Below are positions 23,147-36,357 of a stretch of 64,000 bases of DNA, in pieces. The stretch lies in assembly GCA_963965975.1 (NCBI GenBank), contig OZ014421.1:3647001-3711000 (forward strand), given 5' to 3'. The notes under the pieces were generated by a model. It saw only the letters and a program-made list of their open reading frames with translations. It was not told where the DNA came from and did not search any database. Source of the DNA: Xestospongia bergquistia (Eukaryota; Porifera; Demospongiae; Haplosclerida; Petrosiidae). Made by a program: the position numbers and the translations under genes. The number at the start of each line of letters is the position of its first letter. Positions within the stretch are counted from its first letter, which is position 1.

Positions 23147-24504
23147 TTAACTTAAAGACTTTAGAGCGTTAATGCAAACTAACTTACTAAACTGTTAATA
23201 GCTGTTTATTTAGTTAGTGCCATAAAGTCCTTTAGACTGAGCAGTTTACTTTATAAACTTCTGTCAATAGTCTAAACCTTCTAAAGTCTTTAACTTAAAG
23301 ACTTTAGAGCGTTAATGCAAACTAACTTACTAAACTGTTAATAGCTGTTTATTTAGTTAGTGCCATAAAGTCCTTTAGACTGAGCAGTTTACTTTATCAA
23401 CTTCTCTCAATAGTCTAACCCTTCTAAAGTCTTTAACTTAAAGACTTTAGAGCGTTAATGCAAACTAACTTACTAAACTGTTAATAGCTGTTTATTTAGT
23501 TACTGCCATTAAGTCCATTAGACTTAGTAGTTTACTTTATAAACTTCTCTCAATAGTCTAAACCATCTAAAGCCTTTAACTTGAAGACTTTGGAGCGTTC
23601 ATGCAAACTAACTTAAGAAACTGTTAATAGCTGTTCATTTAGTTAGTGCCATAAAGTCCTTTAGACTGAGCAGTTTACTTTATAAACTTCTCTCAATAGT
23701 CTAAGCCTTCTAAAGTCTTTAACTTAAAGACTTTAAAGTGTTAATGCAAACTAACTTACTAAACTGTTAATAGCTGTTTATTTAGTTAGTGCCATAAAGT
23801 CCTTTAGACGGCGTAGTTTACTTTATAAACTTCCCTCAATAGTCTAAACCTTCTAAACTCTTTAACTTAAAGACTTTAGAGCGTTAATGCAAACTAACTT
23901 ACTAACCTGTTAATAATTGTTTATTTAGTTACTGCCATAAAGTCCTTTAGACTGAGTAGTTTACTTTATAAGCTTCTCTCAATAGTCTAAACCTTCTAAA
24001 GTCTTTAACTTAAAGACATTAGAGCGTTAATGCAAACTAACTTACTAAATTGTTAATAGCTGTTTATTTCGTTAGTGCCATAAAGTCCTTTAGACTGAGC
24101 AGTTTACTTTACAAACTTCTCTCAATAGTCTAAACCTTCTAAAGTCTTTAACAGAAAGACTTTAGAGCGTTAATGCAAACTAACTTACTAAACTGTTAAT
24201 AGCTGTTTATTTAGTTAGTGCCATAAAGTCCTTTAGACTGAGTAGTTTACTTTATAAACTTCTCTCAATAGTCTAAACCTTCTAAGTCTTTAACTTAAAG
24301 ACTTTAGAGTGTTAATGCAAACTAACTTACTAAACTGTTAACAGTTGTTTATTTAGTTAGTGCCATAAAGTCCTTTAGACTGAGCAGTTTACTTTATAAA
24401 CTTCTCTCAATAGTCTAAACCTTCTAAAGTCTTTAACTTAAAGACTTTAGAGCGTTAATGCAAACTACAGTACTAAACTGTTAATAGCTGTTTATTTCGT
24501 TAGT

Positions 24505-27500
24505 GCCATAAAGTCCTTTAGACTGAGCAGTTTACTTTATAAACTTCTCTCAATAGTCTAGACCTTCTAAAGTCTTTAACTTAAAGACTTTAAAGAGTTA
24601 ATGCAAACTAACTTACTAAACTGTTAATAGCTGTTTATTTAGTTAGTGCCATAAAGTCCTTTAGACTGAGCAGTTTACTTTATAAACTTCTCTCAATAGT
24701 CTAAACCTTCTAAGGTCTTTAACTTAAAGACTTTAGAGCGTTAATGCAAACTACAGTACTAAACTGTTAATAGCTGTTTATTTAGTTAGTGCCATAAAGT
24801 CCTTTAGACTGAGCAGTTTACTTTATAAACTTCTCTCAATAGTCTAGACCTTCTAAAGTCTTTAACTTAAAGACTTTAAAGAGTTAATGCAAACTAACTT
24901 ACTCAACTGTTAATAGCTGTTTATTTAGTTAGAGCCATAAAGTCCTTTAGACTGAGTAGTTTACTTTATAAACATCTCTCAATAGTCTAAACCTTCTAAA
25001 GTCTTTAACTTAAAGACTTTAGAGCGTTAATGCAAACTAACTTACTAAACTGTTAATAGCTGTTTATTTAGTTAGTGCCATAAAGACCTTTAGACTTAGT
25101 GGTTTACTTTATCAACTTCTCTCAATAGTCTAAACCTTCTAAAGTCTTTAACTTAAAGACTTTGTGGCGTTAATGTAATCTACCTTATTAAACTGTTAAT
25201 AGCTGTTTATTTAGTTAGTGCCATAAAGTCCTTTAGACTCAGCAGTTTACATTATAAACTGCTCTTACTCCTCTAAACCTTCTAAAGTCTTTAACTTAAA
25301 GACTTTAGAGCGTTAATGCAAACGAACTTACTAAACTACTTATAGCTGTTTATTTAGTTAGTGCCATAGAGTCCTTTAGACTGAGCAGTTTACTTCATAA
25401 AATTCTCTCAATTGACTAAACCTTCTAAAGTCTTTAACTGAAAGACTTTAGAGCGTTAATGCAAACTAACTTACTAAACTGTTAATAGCTGTTTATTTAG
25501 TTAGTGCCATAAAGTCCTTTAGACTGAATAGTTTACTTTATAAACTTCTCTCAATAGTCTAAACCTTCTAAAGTCTTTAACTTAAAGACTTTAGAGCGTT
25601 AATGCAAACTAACTTACTAAACTGTGAATAGCTGTTTATTTAGTTAGTGCCATAAAGTCCTTTAGACTGAGCAGTTTACTTTATAAACTTCTCTCAATAG
25701 TCTAGACCTTCTAAAGTCTTTAACTTAAAGACATTTTAGAGCGTTAATGCAGACAAACTTACTAAACTGTTAATAGCTGTTTATTTAGTTAGTGCCATAA
25801 AGTCCTTTAGACTGAGCAGTTTACTTTATAAACTTCTCTCAATAGTCTAAACCTTCTAAAGTCTTTAACATAAAGACTTTAGAGCGTTAATGCAAACTTC
25901 AGTACTAAACTGTTAATAGCTGTTTATTTAGTTAGAGCCATAAAGTCCTTTAGACTGAGCAGTTTACTTTATAAACTTCTCTCAATAGTCTAGACCTTCT
26001 AAAGTCTTTAACAGAAAGACTTTAGAGCGTTAATGCTAACTAACTTACTAAACTGTTTATAGCTGTTTATTTAGTTAGTGCCATAAAGTCCTTTAGACTG
26101 AGTAGTTTACCTTATAAACTTCTCTCAATAGTCTAAACCTTATAAAGTCTTTAACTTAAAGACTTTAGAGTGTTAATGCAAAGTAACTTACTAAACTGTT
26201 AATAGCTGTTTATTTAGTTAGTGCCATAAAGTCCTCTAGACTGAGCAGTTTACTTTATAAACTTCTCTCAATAGTCTAAACCTTCTAAAGTCTTTAACTT
26301 AAAGACTTTAGAGCGTTAATGCAAACTACAGTACTAAACTGTTAATAGCTGTTTATTTAGTTAGTGCCATAAAGTCCTTTAGACTGAGCAGTTTACTTTA
26401 TAAACTTCTCTCAATAGTCTAGACCTTCTAAAGTCTTTAACTTAAAGACTTTAAAGAGTTAATGCAAACTAACTTACTAAACTGTTAATAGCTGTTTATT
26501 TAGTTAGTGCCATAAAGTCCTTTAGACTTAGTAGTTTACTTTATCAACTTCTCTCAATAGTCTAAACCTTCTAAAGTCTTTAACTTAAAGACTTTAGAGC
26601 GTTAATGCAAACTACAGTACTAAACTGTTAATAGCTGTTTATTTCGTTAGTGCCATAAAGTCCTTTAGACTGAGCAGTTTACTTTATAAACTTCTCTCAA
26701 TAGTCTAGACCTTCTAAAGTCTTTAACTTAAAGACTTTAAAGAGTTAATGCAAACTAACTTACTAAACTGTTAATAGCTGTTTATTTAGTTAGTGCCATA
26801 AAGTCCTTTAGACTGAGCAGTTTACTTTATAAACTTCTCTCAATAGTCTAAACCTTCTAAGGTCTTTAACTTAAAGACTTTAGAGCGTTAATGCAAACTA
26901 CAGTACTAAACTGTTAATAGCTGTTTATTTAGTTAGTGCCATAAAGTCCTTTAGACTGAGCAGTTTACTTTATAAACTTCTCTCAATAGTCTAGACCTTC
27001 TAAAGTCTTTAACTTAAAGACTTTAAAGAGTTAATGCAAACTAACTTACTAAACTGTTAATAGCTGTTTATTTAGTTAGAGCCATAAAGTCCATTAGACT
27101 GAGTAGTTTACTTTATAAACATCTCTCAATAGTCTAAACGTTCTAAAGTCTTTAACTTAAAGACTTTAGAGCGTTAATGCAAACTAACTTATTAAACTGT
27201 TAATAGCTGTTTATTTAGTTAGTGCCATAAAGACCTTTAGACTTAGTAGTTTACTTTATCAAATTCTCTCAATAGTCTAAACCTTCTAAAGTCTTTAACT
27301 TAAAGACTTTGTGGCGTTAATGTAATCTACCTTATTAAACTGTTAATAGCTGTTTATTTAGTTAGTGCCATAAAGTCCTTTAGACTCAGCAGTTTACATT
27401 ATAAACTGCTCTTACTCCTCTAAACCTTCTAAAGTCTTTAACTTAATGACTTTAGAGCGTTAATGCAAACGAACTTACTAAACTATTTATAGCTGTTTAT

Positions 27501-28798
27501 TTAGTTAGTGCCATAGAGTCCTTTAGACTGAGCAGTTTACTTCATAAAATTCTCTCAATTGACTAAACCTTCTAAAGTCTTTAACTGAAAGACTTTAGAG
27601 CGTTAATGCAAACTAACTTACTAAACTGTTAATAGCTGTTTATTTAGTTAGTGCCATAAAGTCCTTTAGACTGAGTAGTTTACTTTATAAACTTCTCTCA
27701 ATAGTCTAAACCTTCTAAAGTCTTTAACTTAAAGACTTTAGAGCGTTAATGCAAACTAACTTACTAAACTGTGAATAGCTGTTTATTTAGTTAGTGCCAT
27801 AAAGTCCTTTAGACTGAGCAGTTTACTTTATAAACTTCTCTCAATAGTCTAGACCTTCTAAAGTCTTTAACTTAAAGACATTTTAGAGCGTTAATGCAGA
27901 CAAACTTACTAAACTGTTAATAGCTGTTTATTTAGTTAGTGCCATAAAGTCCTTTAGACTGAGCAGTTTACTTTATAAACTTCTCTCAATAGTCTAAACC
28001 TTCTAAAGTCTTTAACATAAAGACTTTAGAGCGTTAATGCAAACTTCAGTACTAAACTGTTAATAGCTGTTTATTTAGTTAGAGCCATAAAGTCCTTTAG
28101 ACTGAGCAGTTTACTTTATAAACTTCTCTCAATAGTCTAGACCTTCTAAAGTCTTTAACAGAAAGACTTTAGAGCGTTAATGCAAACTAACTTACTAAAC
28201 TGTTAATAGCTGTTTATTTAGTTAGTGCCATAAAGTCCTTTAGACTGAGTAGTTTACTTTATAAACTTCTCTCAATAGTCTAAACCTTATAAAGTCTTTA
28301 ACTTAAAGACTTTAGAGTGTTAATGCAAAGTAACTTACTAAACTGTTAATAGCTGTTTATTTAGTTAGTGCCATAAAGTCCTTTAGACTGAGCAGTTTAC
28401 TTTATAAACTTCTCTCAATAGTCTAAACCTTCTAAAGTCTTTAACTGAAAGACTTTAGAGCGTTAATGCAAACTAACTTACTAAACTGTTAATAGCTGTT
28501 TATTTAGTTAGTGCCATAAAGTCCTTTAGACTGAGTAGTTTACTTTATAAACTTCTCTCAATAGTCTAAACCTTATAAAGTCTTTAACTTAAAGACTTTA
28601 GAGTGTTAATGCAAACTAAGTTACTAAACTGTTAATAGCTGTTTATTTAGTTAGTGCCATAAAGTCCTTTAGACTGAGCAGTTTACTTTATAAACTTCTC
28701 TCAATAGTCTAAACCTTCTAAAGTCTTTAACTTAAAGACTTTAGAGCGTTAATGCAAACTACAGTACTAAACTGTTAATAGCTGTTTATTTAGTTAGT
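24505..28798 (+). repeat. Two tandem copies of a roughly 15-monomer block
   Basis: A marker monomer ending ACTACAGTACTAAAC...TTTATTTCGTTAG closes just before 24505 and again just before 26652, an offset of 2,147 bp, equal to 15 monomers plus 2 bp. Inside, TACATTATAAACTGCTCTTA at about 25250 and 27397 keeps the same offset, as do GACATTTTAGAGCG with GCAGACAAAC and AAACTTCAGTACTAAAC. The second copy carries one extra TTATAAAGTC monomer pair near 28.3-28.6 kb. Differences are few by eye, so the duplication is recent. A related piece appears again at about 29.26 kb. Confidence 0.8.
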
Positions 28799-31700
28799 GC
28801 AATAAAGTCCTTTACACTGAGCAGTTTACTTTATAAACTTCTCTCAATAGTCTAGACCTTCTAAAGTCTTTAACTTAAAGACTTTAAAGAGTTAATGCAA
28901 ACTAAGTTGCTAAACAGTTAAAAGCTGTTTATTTAGTTAGAGCCATAAAGTCCTTTAGACTGAGTAGTTTACTTTATAAACGTCTCTCAATAGTCTAAAC
29001 CTTCTAAAGTCTTTAACTTAAAGACTTTAGGGCGTTAATGCAAACTAACTTACTAAACTGTTAATAGCTGTTTATTTAGTTAGTGCCATAAAGTCCTTTA
29101 GACTTAGTAGTTTACTTTATCAACTTCTCTCAATAGTCTAAACCTTCTAAAGTCTTTAACTTAAAGACTTTGTGGCGTTAATGTAATCTAACTTATTAAA
29201 CTGTTAATAGTTGTTTATTTAGTTAGTGCCATAAAGTCCTTTAGACTCAGCAGTTTACATTATAAACTGCTCTTAATCCTCTAAACCTTCTAATGTCTTT
29301 AACTTAAAGACTTTAGAGCGTTAATGCAAACGAACTTACTAAACTATTTATAGCTGTTTATTTAGTTAGTGCCACAGAGTCCTTTAGACTGAGCAGTTTA
29401 CTTCATAAAATTCTCTCAATAGTCTAAACCTTCTAAAGTCTTTAACTTAAAGACTTTAGAGCGTTAATGCAAACTAACTTACTAAACTGTTAATAGCTGT
29501 TTATTTAGTTAGTGCCATAAAGTCCTTTAGACTGAGCAGTTTACTTTATAAACTTCTCTCAATAGTCTAGACCTTCTAAAGTCTTTAACTTAAAGACATT
29601 TTAGAGCGTTAATGCAGACAAACTTACTAAACTGTTAATAGCTGTTTATTTAGTTACTGCCATAAAGTCCTTTAGACTGAGCAGTTTACTTTATAAACTT
29701 CTCTCAATAGTCTAAACCTTCTAAAGTCTTTAACTTAAATGACTTTAGAGCGTTAATGCAAACTAACTTACTAAACTGTTAATAGCTGTTTATTTAGTTA
29801 GTGCCATAAAGTCCTTCAGACTTAGTAGTTTACTTTATCAACTTCTCTCAATAGTCTAAACCTTCTAAAGTCTTTAACTTTAAGACTTTGGGGCGTTAAT
29901 GTAATCTAACTTATTAAACTGTTAATAGCTGTTTATTTAGTTAGTGCCATAAAGTCCTTTAGACTGAGCAGTTTAGATTATAAACTGCTCTTAATATTCT
30001 AGACCTTCTAAAGTCTTAACTTAAAGACTTTAGAGCCTTAATGCAAACGAACTTACTAAACTAATTATAGCTGTTTATTTAGTTAGTGCCATAGAGTCCT
30101 TTAGACTGAGCAGTTTACTTCATAAAATTCTCTCAATAGTCTAAACCTTCTAAAGTCTTTAACTGAAAGACTTTAGAGCGTTCATGCAAACTAACTTACT
30201 AAACTGTTAATAGCTGTTTATTTAGTTAGTGCCATAAAGTCCTTGAGACTGAGTAGTTTACTTTATAAACTTCTCTCAATAGTCTAAACCTTGTAAAGTC
30301 TTTAACTTAAAGACTTTAGAGCGTTAATGCAAACTAACTTACTAAACTGTTAATAGCCGTTTATTTAGTAAGTGCCATAAAGTCGTTTAGACTGAGCAGT
30401 TTACTTTATAAACTTCTCTCAATAGTCTAAACCTTCTAAAGTCTTTAACTTAAAGACTTTAGAGCGTTAATGCAAACTAACTTACTAAACTGTTAATAGC
30501 TGTTTATTTAGTTAGTGCCATAAAGTCCTTTAGACTGAGCAGTTTACTTTAAAAACTTCTCTCAATAGTCTAGACCTTCTAAAGTCTTTAACTTAAAGAC
30601 ATTTTAGAGCGTTAATGCAGACAAACTTACTAAACTGTTAATAGCTGTTTATTTAGTTACTGCCATAAAGTCCTTTAGACTGAGCAGTTTACTTTATAAA
30701 CTTCTCTCAATAGTCTAAACCTTCTAAAGTCTTTAACTTAAAGACTTTAGAGCGTTAATGCAAACTAACTTACTAAACTGTTAATAGCTGTTTATTCAGT
30801 AAGTGCCATAAAGTCCTTTAGACTGAGCAGTTTACTTTATAACCTTCTCTCAATAGTCTAAACCTTCTAAAGTCTTTCACTTAAAGACTTTAGAGCGTTA
30901 ATGCAAACTAACTTACTAAACTGTTAATAGTTGTTTATTTAGTTAGTGCCATAAAGTCCTTTAGACTGAGCAGTTTACTTTATAAACTTCTGTCAATAGT
31001 CTAAACCTTCTAAAGTCTTTAACTTAAAGACTTTATAGTGTTAATGCAAACTAACTTACTAAACAGTTAATAGCTGTTTATTTAGTTAGTGCCATAAAGT
31101 CCTTTAGACTGAGCAGTTTACTTTATCAACTTCTCTCAATAGTCTAAACCTTCTAAAGTCTTTAACGTAAAGACTTTAGAGCGTTAATGCAAACTAACTT
31201 ACTAAACTGTTAATAGCTGTTTATTTAGTTACTGCCATTAAGTCCATTAGATTTAGTAGTTTACTTTATAAACTTCTGTCAATAGTCTAAACCATCTAAA
31301 GCCTTTAACTTGAAGACTTTGGAGCGTTAATGCAAACTAACTTACTAAACTGTTAATAGCTGTTTATTTAGTTAGTGCGATAAAGTCCTTTTGACTGAGC
31401 AGTTTACGTTACAAACTTCTCTCAATAGTCTAAGCCTTCTAAAGTCTTTAACTTAAAGACTTTAAAGTGTTAATGCAAACTAACTTACTAAACTGTTAAT
31501 AGCTGTTTATTTAGTTAGTGCCATAAAGTCCTTTAGACTGCGTAGTTTACTTTATAAACTTCTCTCAATAGTCTAAACCTTCTAAAGTCTTTAACTTAAA
31601 GTCTTTAGAGCGTTAATGCAAACTAACTTACTAAACTGTTAATAATTGTTTATTTATTTAGTGCCATAAAGTCCTTTAGACTGAGTAGTTTACTTTATAA

Positions 31701-32806
31701 GCTTCTCTCAATAGTCTAAACCTTCTAAAGTCTTTAACTTAAAGACATTAGAGCGTTAATGCAAACTAACTTACTAAATTGTTAATAGCTGTTTATTTAG
31801 TTAGTGCCATAAAGTCCTTTAGACTGAGCAGTTTACTTTATAAACTTCTCTCAATAGTCTAAACCTTCTAAAGTCTTTAACTTAAAGACTTTAGAGTGTT
31901 AATGCAAACTAACATACTAAACTGTTAATAGCTGTTTATTTAGTTAGTGCCATAAAGTCCTTTAGACTTAGTAGTTTACTTTATCAACTTCTCTCAATAG
32001 TCTAAACCTTCTAAAGTCTTTAACTTAAAGACTTTGGGGCGTTAATGTAATCTAACTTATTAAACTGTTAATAGCTGTTTATTTAGTTAGTGCCATAAAG
32101 TCCTTTAGACTGAGCAGTTCACTTTTTAAACTTCTCTCAATAGTCTAAACCTTCTAAAGTCTTTAACTTAAAGACTTTAGAGCGTTAATGCAAACGAACT
32201 TACTAAACTGTTTATAGCTGTTTATTTAGTTAGTGCCATAGAGTCCTTTAGACTGAGCAGTTTACTTCATAAAATTCTCTCAACAGTCTAAACCTTCTAA
32301 AGTCTTTAACTGAAAGACTTTAGAGCGTTAATGCAAACTAACTTACTAAACTGTTAATAGCTGTTTATTTAGTTAGTGCCATAGAGTCCTTTAGACTGAG
32401 TAGTTTACTTTATAAACTTCTCTCAATAGTCTAAACCTTCTAAAGTCTTTAACTTAAAGACTTTATAGCGTTAATGCAAACTAACTTAATAAACTGTTAA
32501 TAGCTGTTTATTTAGTTACTGCCATAATGTCCTTTAGACTGAGCAGTTTACTTTATCAACTTCTCTCAATAGTCTAAACCTTCTAAAGTCTTTAACTTAA
32601 AGACTTTAGAGCGTTAATGCAAACTAACTTACTAAACTGTTAATAGCTGTTTATTTAGTTAGTGCCATAAAGTCCTTTAGACTGAGCAGTTTACTTTATA
32701 AACTTCTCTCAATAGTGTAGACCTTCTAAAGTCTTTAACTTAAAGACTTTAGAGCGTTAATGCAAACTAACTTACTAAACTGTTAAGAGCTGTTTATTTA
32801 GTTACT

Positions 32807-34069
32807 GCCATAAAGTACTTTAGACTGAGCAGTTTACTTTATAAACTTCTCTCAATAGCCTAGACCTTCTAAAGTCAAAGACTTTAGAGCGTTAATGCAA
32901 ACTAACTTACTAAACTGTTAATAGCTCTTTATTTAGTTAGTGCCATAAAGTCCATTAGACTGAGCAGTTTACTTTATAAACTTCTCTCAATAGTCTAAAC
33001 CTTCTAAAGTCTTTAACTTAAAGACTTTAGAGCGTTAATGCAAACTAACTTACTAAACTGTTAATAGCTGTTTATTTAGTTAGTGCCATAAAGTCCTTTA
33101 GACTGAGCAGTTTACTTTATAAACTTCTCTCAATAGTCTAAACCTTCTAAACTCTTTAACTTAAAGACTTTAGAGCGTTAATGCAAACTAACTTACTAAA
33201 CTGTTAATAGCTGTTTATTTATTTAGTGCCATAAAGTCCTTTAGACTTAGTAGTTTACTTTATCAACTTCTCTCAATAGTCTAAACCTTCTAAAGTCTTT
33301 AACTTAAAGACTTTGGAGCTTTAATGTAATCTAACTTATTAAACTGTTAATAGCTGTTTATTTAGTTAGTGCCATAAAGTCCTTTAGACTGAGCAGTTTA
33401 CTTTATAAACTTCTCTCAATAGTCTAAACCTTCTAAAGTCTTTAACTTAAAGACTTTAGAGTGTTAATGCAAACGAACTTACTAAACTGTTTACAGCTGT
33501 TTATTTAGTTAGTGCCATTGAGTCCTTTAGACAGAGCAGTTTACTTCATAAAATTCTCTCAATAGTCTAAACCTTCTAAAGTCTGTAACTGAAAGACTTT
33601 AGAGCGTTAATGCAAACTAAATTACTAAACTGTTAATAGCTGTTTATTTAGTTAGTGCCATAAAGTCCTTTGGACTGAGCAGTTTACTTTATAAACTTCT
33701 CTCAATAGCCTAGACCTTCTAAAGTCAAAGACTTTAGAGCGTTAATACAAACTAACTTACTAAACTGTTAATAGCTGTTTATTTAGTTAGTGCCATAAAG
33801 TCCTTTAGACTGAGCAGTTTACTTTATAAACTTCTCTCAATAGTCTAGACCTTTTAAAGTCTTTAACTTAAAGACTTTAGAGCGTTAATGCAAACTAACT
33901 TACTAAACTGTTAAGAGCTGTTTATTTAGTTACTGCCATAAAGTCCTTTAGACTGAGCAGTTTACTTTATAAACTTCTCTCAATAACCTAGACCTTCTAA
34001 AGTCAAAGACTTTAGAGCGTTAACGCAAACTAACTTACTAAACTGTTAATAGCTCTTTATTTACTTAGT
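32807..34069 (+). repeat. Cluster with three 135-bp monomers lacking half of the palindrome
   Basis: Monomers at 32807-32941, 33657-33791 and 33935-34069 are 135 bp. Each reads CTAAAGTCAAAGACTTTAG, so the 8 bp TTTAACTT at the palindrome centre are missing, while the flanking unit is normal. All three also share AGCCTAGACC or AACCTAGACC. They must descend from one deletion that spread by amplification. The deletion falls exactly in the fold-back, a common site for replication slippage. Confidence 0.85.
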
Positions 34070-35785
34070 GCCATAAAGTCCTTTAGACTGAGCAGTTTAC
34101 TTTATAAACTTCTCTCAATAGTCTAAACCTTCTAATGTCTTTAACTTAAAGACTTTAGAGCGTTAATGCAAACTAACTTACTAAACTGTTAATAGCTGTT
34201 TATTTAGTTAGTGCCATAAAGTCCTTTAGACTGAGCAGTTTACGTTATAAACTTCTCTCAATAGTCTAAACCTTCTTAAGTCTTTAACTTAAAGACTTTA
34301 GACCGTTAATGCAAACTAACTTACTAAACTGTTAATAGCTGTTTATTTATTTATTGCCATAAAGTCCTTTAGACTTAGTAGTTTACTTTATAAACTTCTC
34401 TCAATAGTCTAAACCTTCTAAAGTCTTTAACTTAAAGACTTTGGAGCTTTAATGTAATCTAACTTATTAAACTGTTAATAGCTGTTTATTTAGTTAGTGC
34501 CATAAAGTCCTTTAGACTGAGCAGTTTACTTTATAAACTTCTCTCAATAGTCTAATCCTTCTAAAGTCTTTAACTTAAAGACTTTAAAGTGTTAATGCAA
34601 ACGAACTTACTAAACTGTTTACAGCTGTTTATTTAGTTAGTGCCATTGAGTCCTTTAGACAGAGCAGTTTACTTCATAAAATTCTCTCAATAGTCTAAAC
34701 CTTCTAAAGTCTGTAACTGAAAGACTTTAGAGCGTTAATGCAAACTAACTTACTAAACTGTTAATAGCTGTTTGTTTAGTTAGTGCCATAAAGTCCTTTG
34801 GACTGAGTAGTTTACTTTATAAACTTCTCTCAATAGTCTAAACCTTCTAAAGTCGTTAACTTAAAGACTTTAGAGCGTTAATGCAAACTAACTTACTAAA
34901 CTGTTAATAGCTGTTTATTTAGTTAGTGCCATAAAGTCCTTTAGACTGAGCAGTTTACTTTATAAACTTCTCTCAATAGTCTAAACCTTCTAAAGTCTTT
35001 AACTTAAAGACTTTAGAGAGTTAATGCAAACTAACTTACTAAACTGTTAATAGCTGTTTATTTAGTTAGTGCCATAAAGTCCTTTAGACTGAGCAGTTTA
35101 CTTTATAAACTTCTCTCAATAGTCTAGGCCTTCTAAAGTCTTTAATTTAAAGACTTTAGAGCGTTAATGCAAACTAACTTACTAAACTGTTAATAGCTGT
35201 TTATTTAGTTACTGCCATAAAGTCCTTTAGACTTAGTGGTTTACTTTATAAACTTCTCTCAATAGTCTAAACCATCTAAAGCCTTTAACTTAAAGACTTT
35301 GGAGCGTTAATGCAAACTAACTTACTAAACTGTTAATAGCTGTTTATTCAGTTAGTGCCATAAAGTCCTTTAGACTGAGCAGTTTACTTTATAAACCTCT
35401 CTCAATAGTCTAAACCTTCTAAAGTCTTTAACTTTAGGACTTTAAAGTGTTAATGCAAACTAACTTACTAAACTGTTAATAGCTGTTTATTTAGTTAGTG
35501 CCATAAAGTCCTTTAGACTGAGAAGTTTACTTTATAAACTTCTCTCAATAGTCTAAGCCTTCTAAAGTCTTTAATTTAAAGACTTTAGAGCGTTAATGCA
35601 AACTAACTTACTAAACTGTTAATAGCTGTTTATTTAGTTAGTGCCATAAAGTCCTTTAGACTAAGCTGTTTACTTTATAAACTTCTCTCAATAGTCTAAA
35701 CCTTCTAAAGTCTTTAACTTAAAGACTTTAGAGCGTTAATGCAAACTAACTTACTAAACCGTTAATAGCTGCTTATTTAGTTAGT

Positions 35786-35928
35786 GCCATAAAGTCCTTT
35801 AGACTGAGCAGTTTACTTTATAAACTTCTCTCAATAGTCTAAACCTTCTAAAGTCTTTAACTTAAAGACTTTAGAGCGTTAATGCAAACTAACTTACTAA
35901 ACTGTTAATAGCTGTTTATTTAGTTACT
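35786..35928 (+). repeat. Representative near-consensus monomer
   Basis: This 143-bp monomer matches the majority base almost throughout; the last three bases are ACT where most have AGT. It is a useful reference for the unit. Landmarks within it: GCCATAAAGTCC at 1-12, GTTTACTTTATAAAC fold-back at 27-41, palindrome at 62-90, CpG at 92-93, TTAA sites at 72, 77, 94 and 120, and TTTATTTAGTTA near the end. Confidence 0.85.
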
Positions 35929-36357
35929 GCCATAAAGTCCTTCAGATTTAGTAGTTTACTTTATAAACTTCTGTCAATAGTCTAAACCTTCTAAAGTCTT
36001 TAACTGAAAGACTTTAGAACGTTAATGCAAACTAACTTACTAAACTGTTAATAGCTGTTTATTTAGTTAGTGTCATAAAGTCCTTTAGACTGAGCAGTTT
36101 ACTTTATAAACTTCTCTCAATAGTCTAAACCTTCTAAAGTCTTTAACTTACAGACTTTAGAGCGTTAATGCAAACTAACTTACTAAACTGTTAATAGCTG
36201 TTTATTCAGTTAGTGCCATAAAGTCCCTTAGACTGAGCAGTTTACTTTATAAACATCTATCAATCATCTAAACCTTCTAAAGTCTTTAACTTAAAGACTT
36301 TAGAGCGTTACTGCAAACTACCTTACTAAACTGTTAATAGCTGTTTATTTAGTTAGT

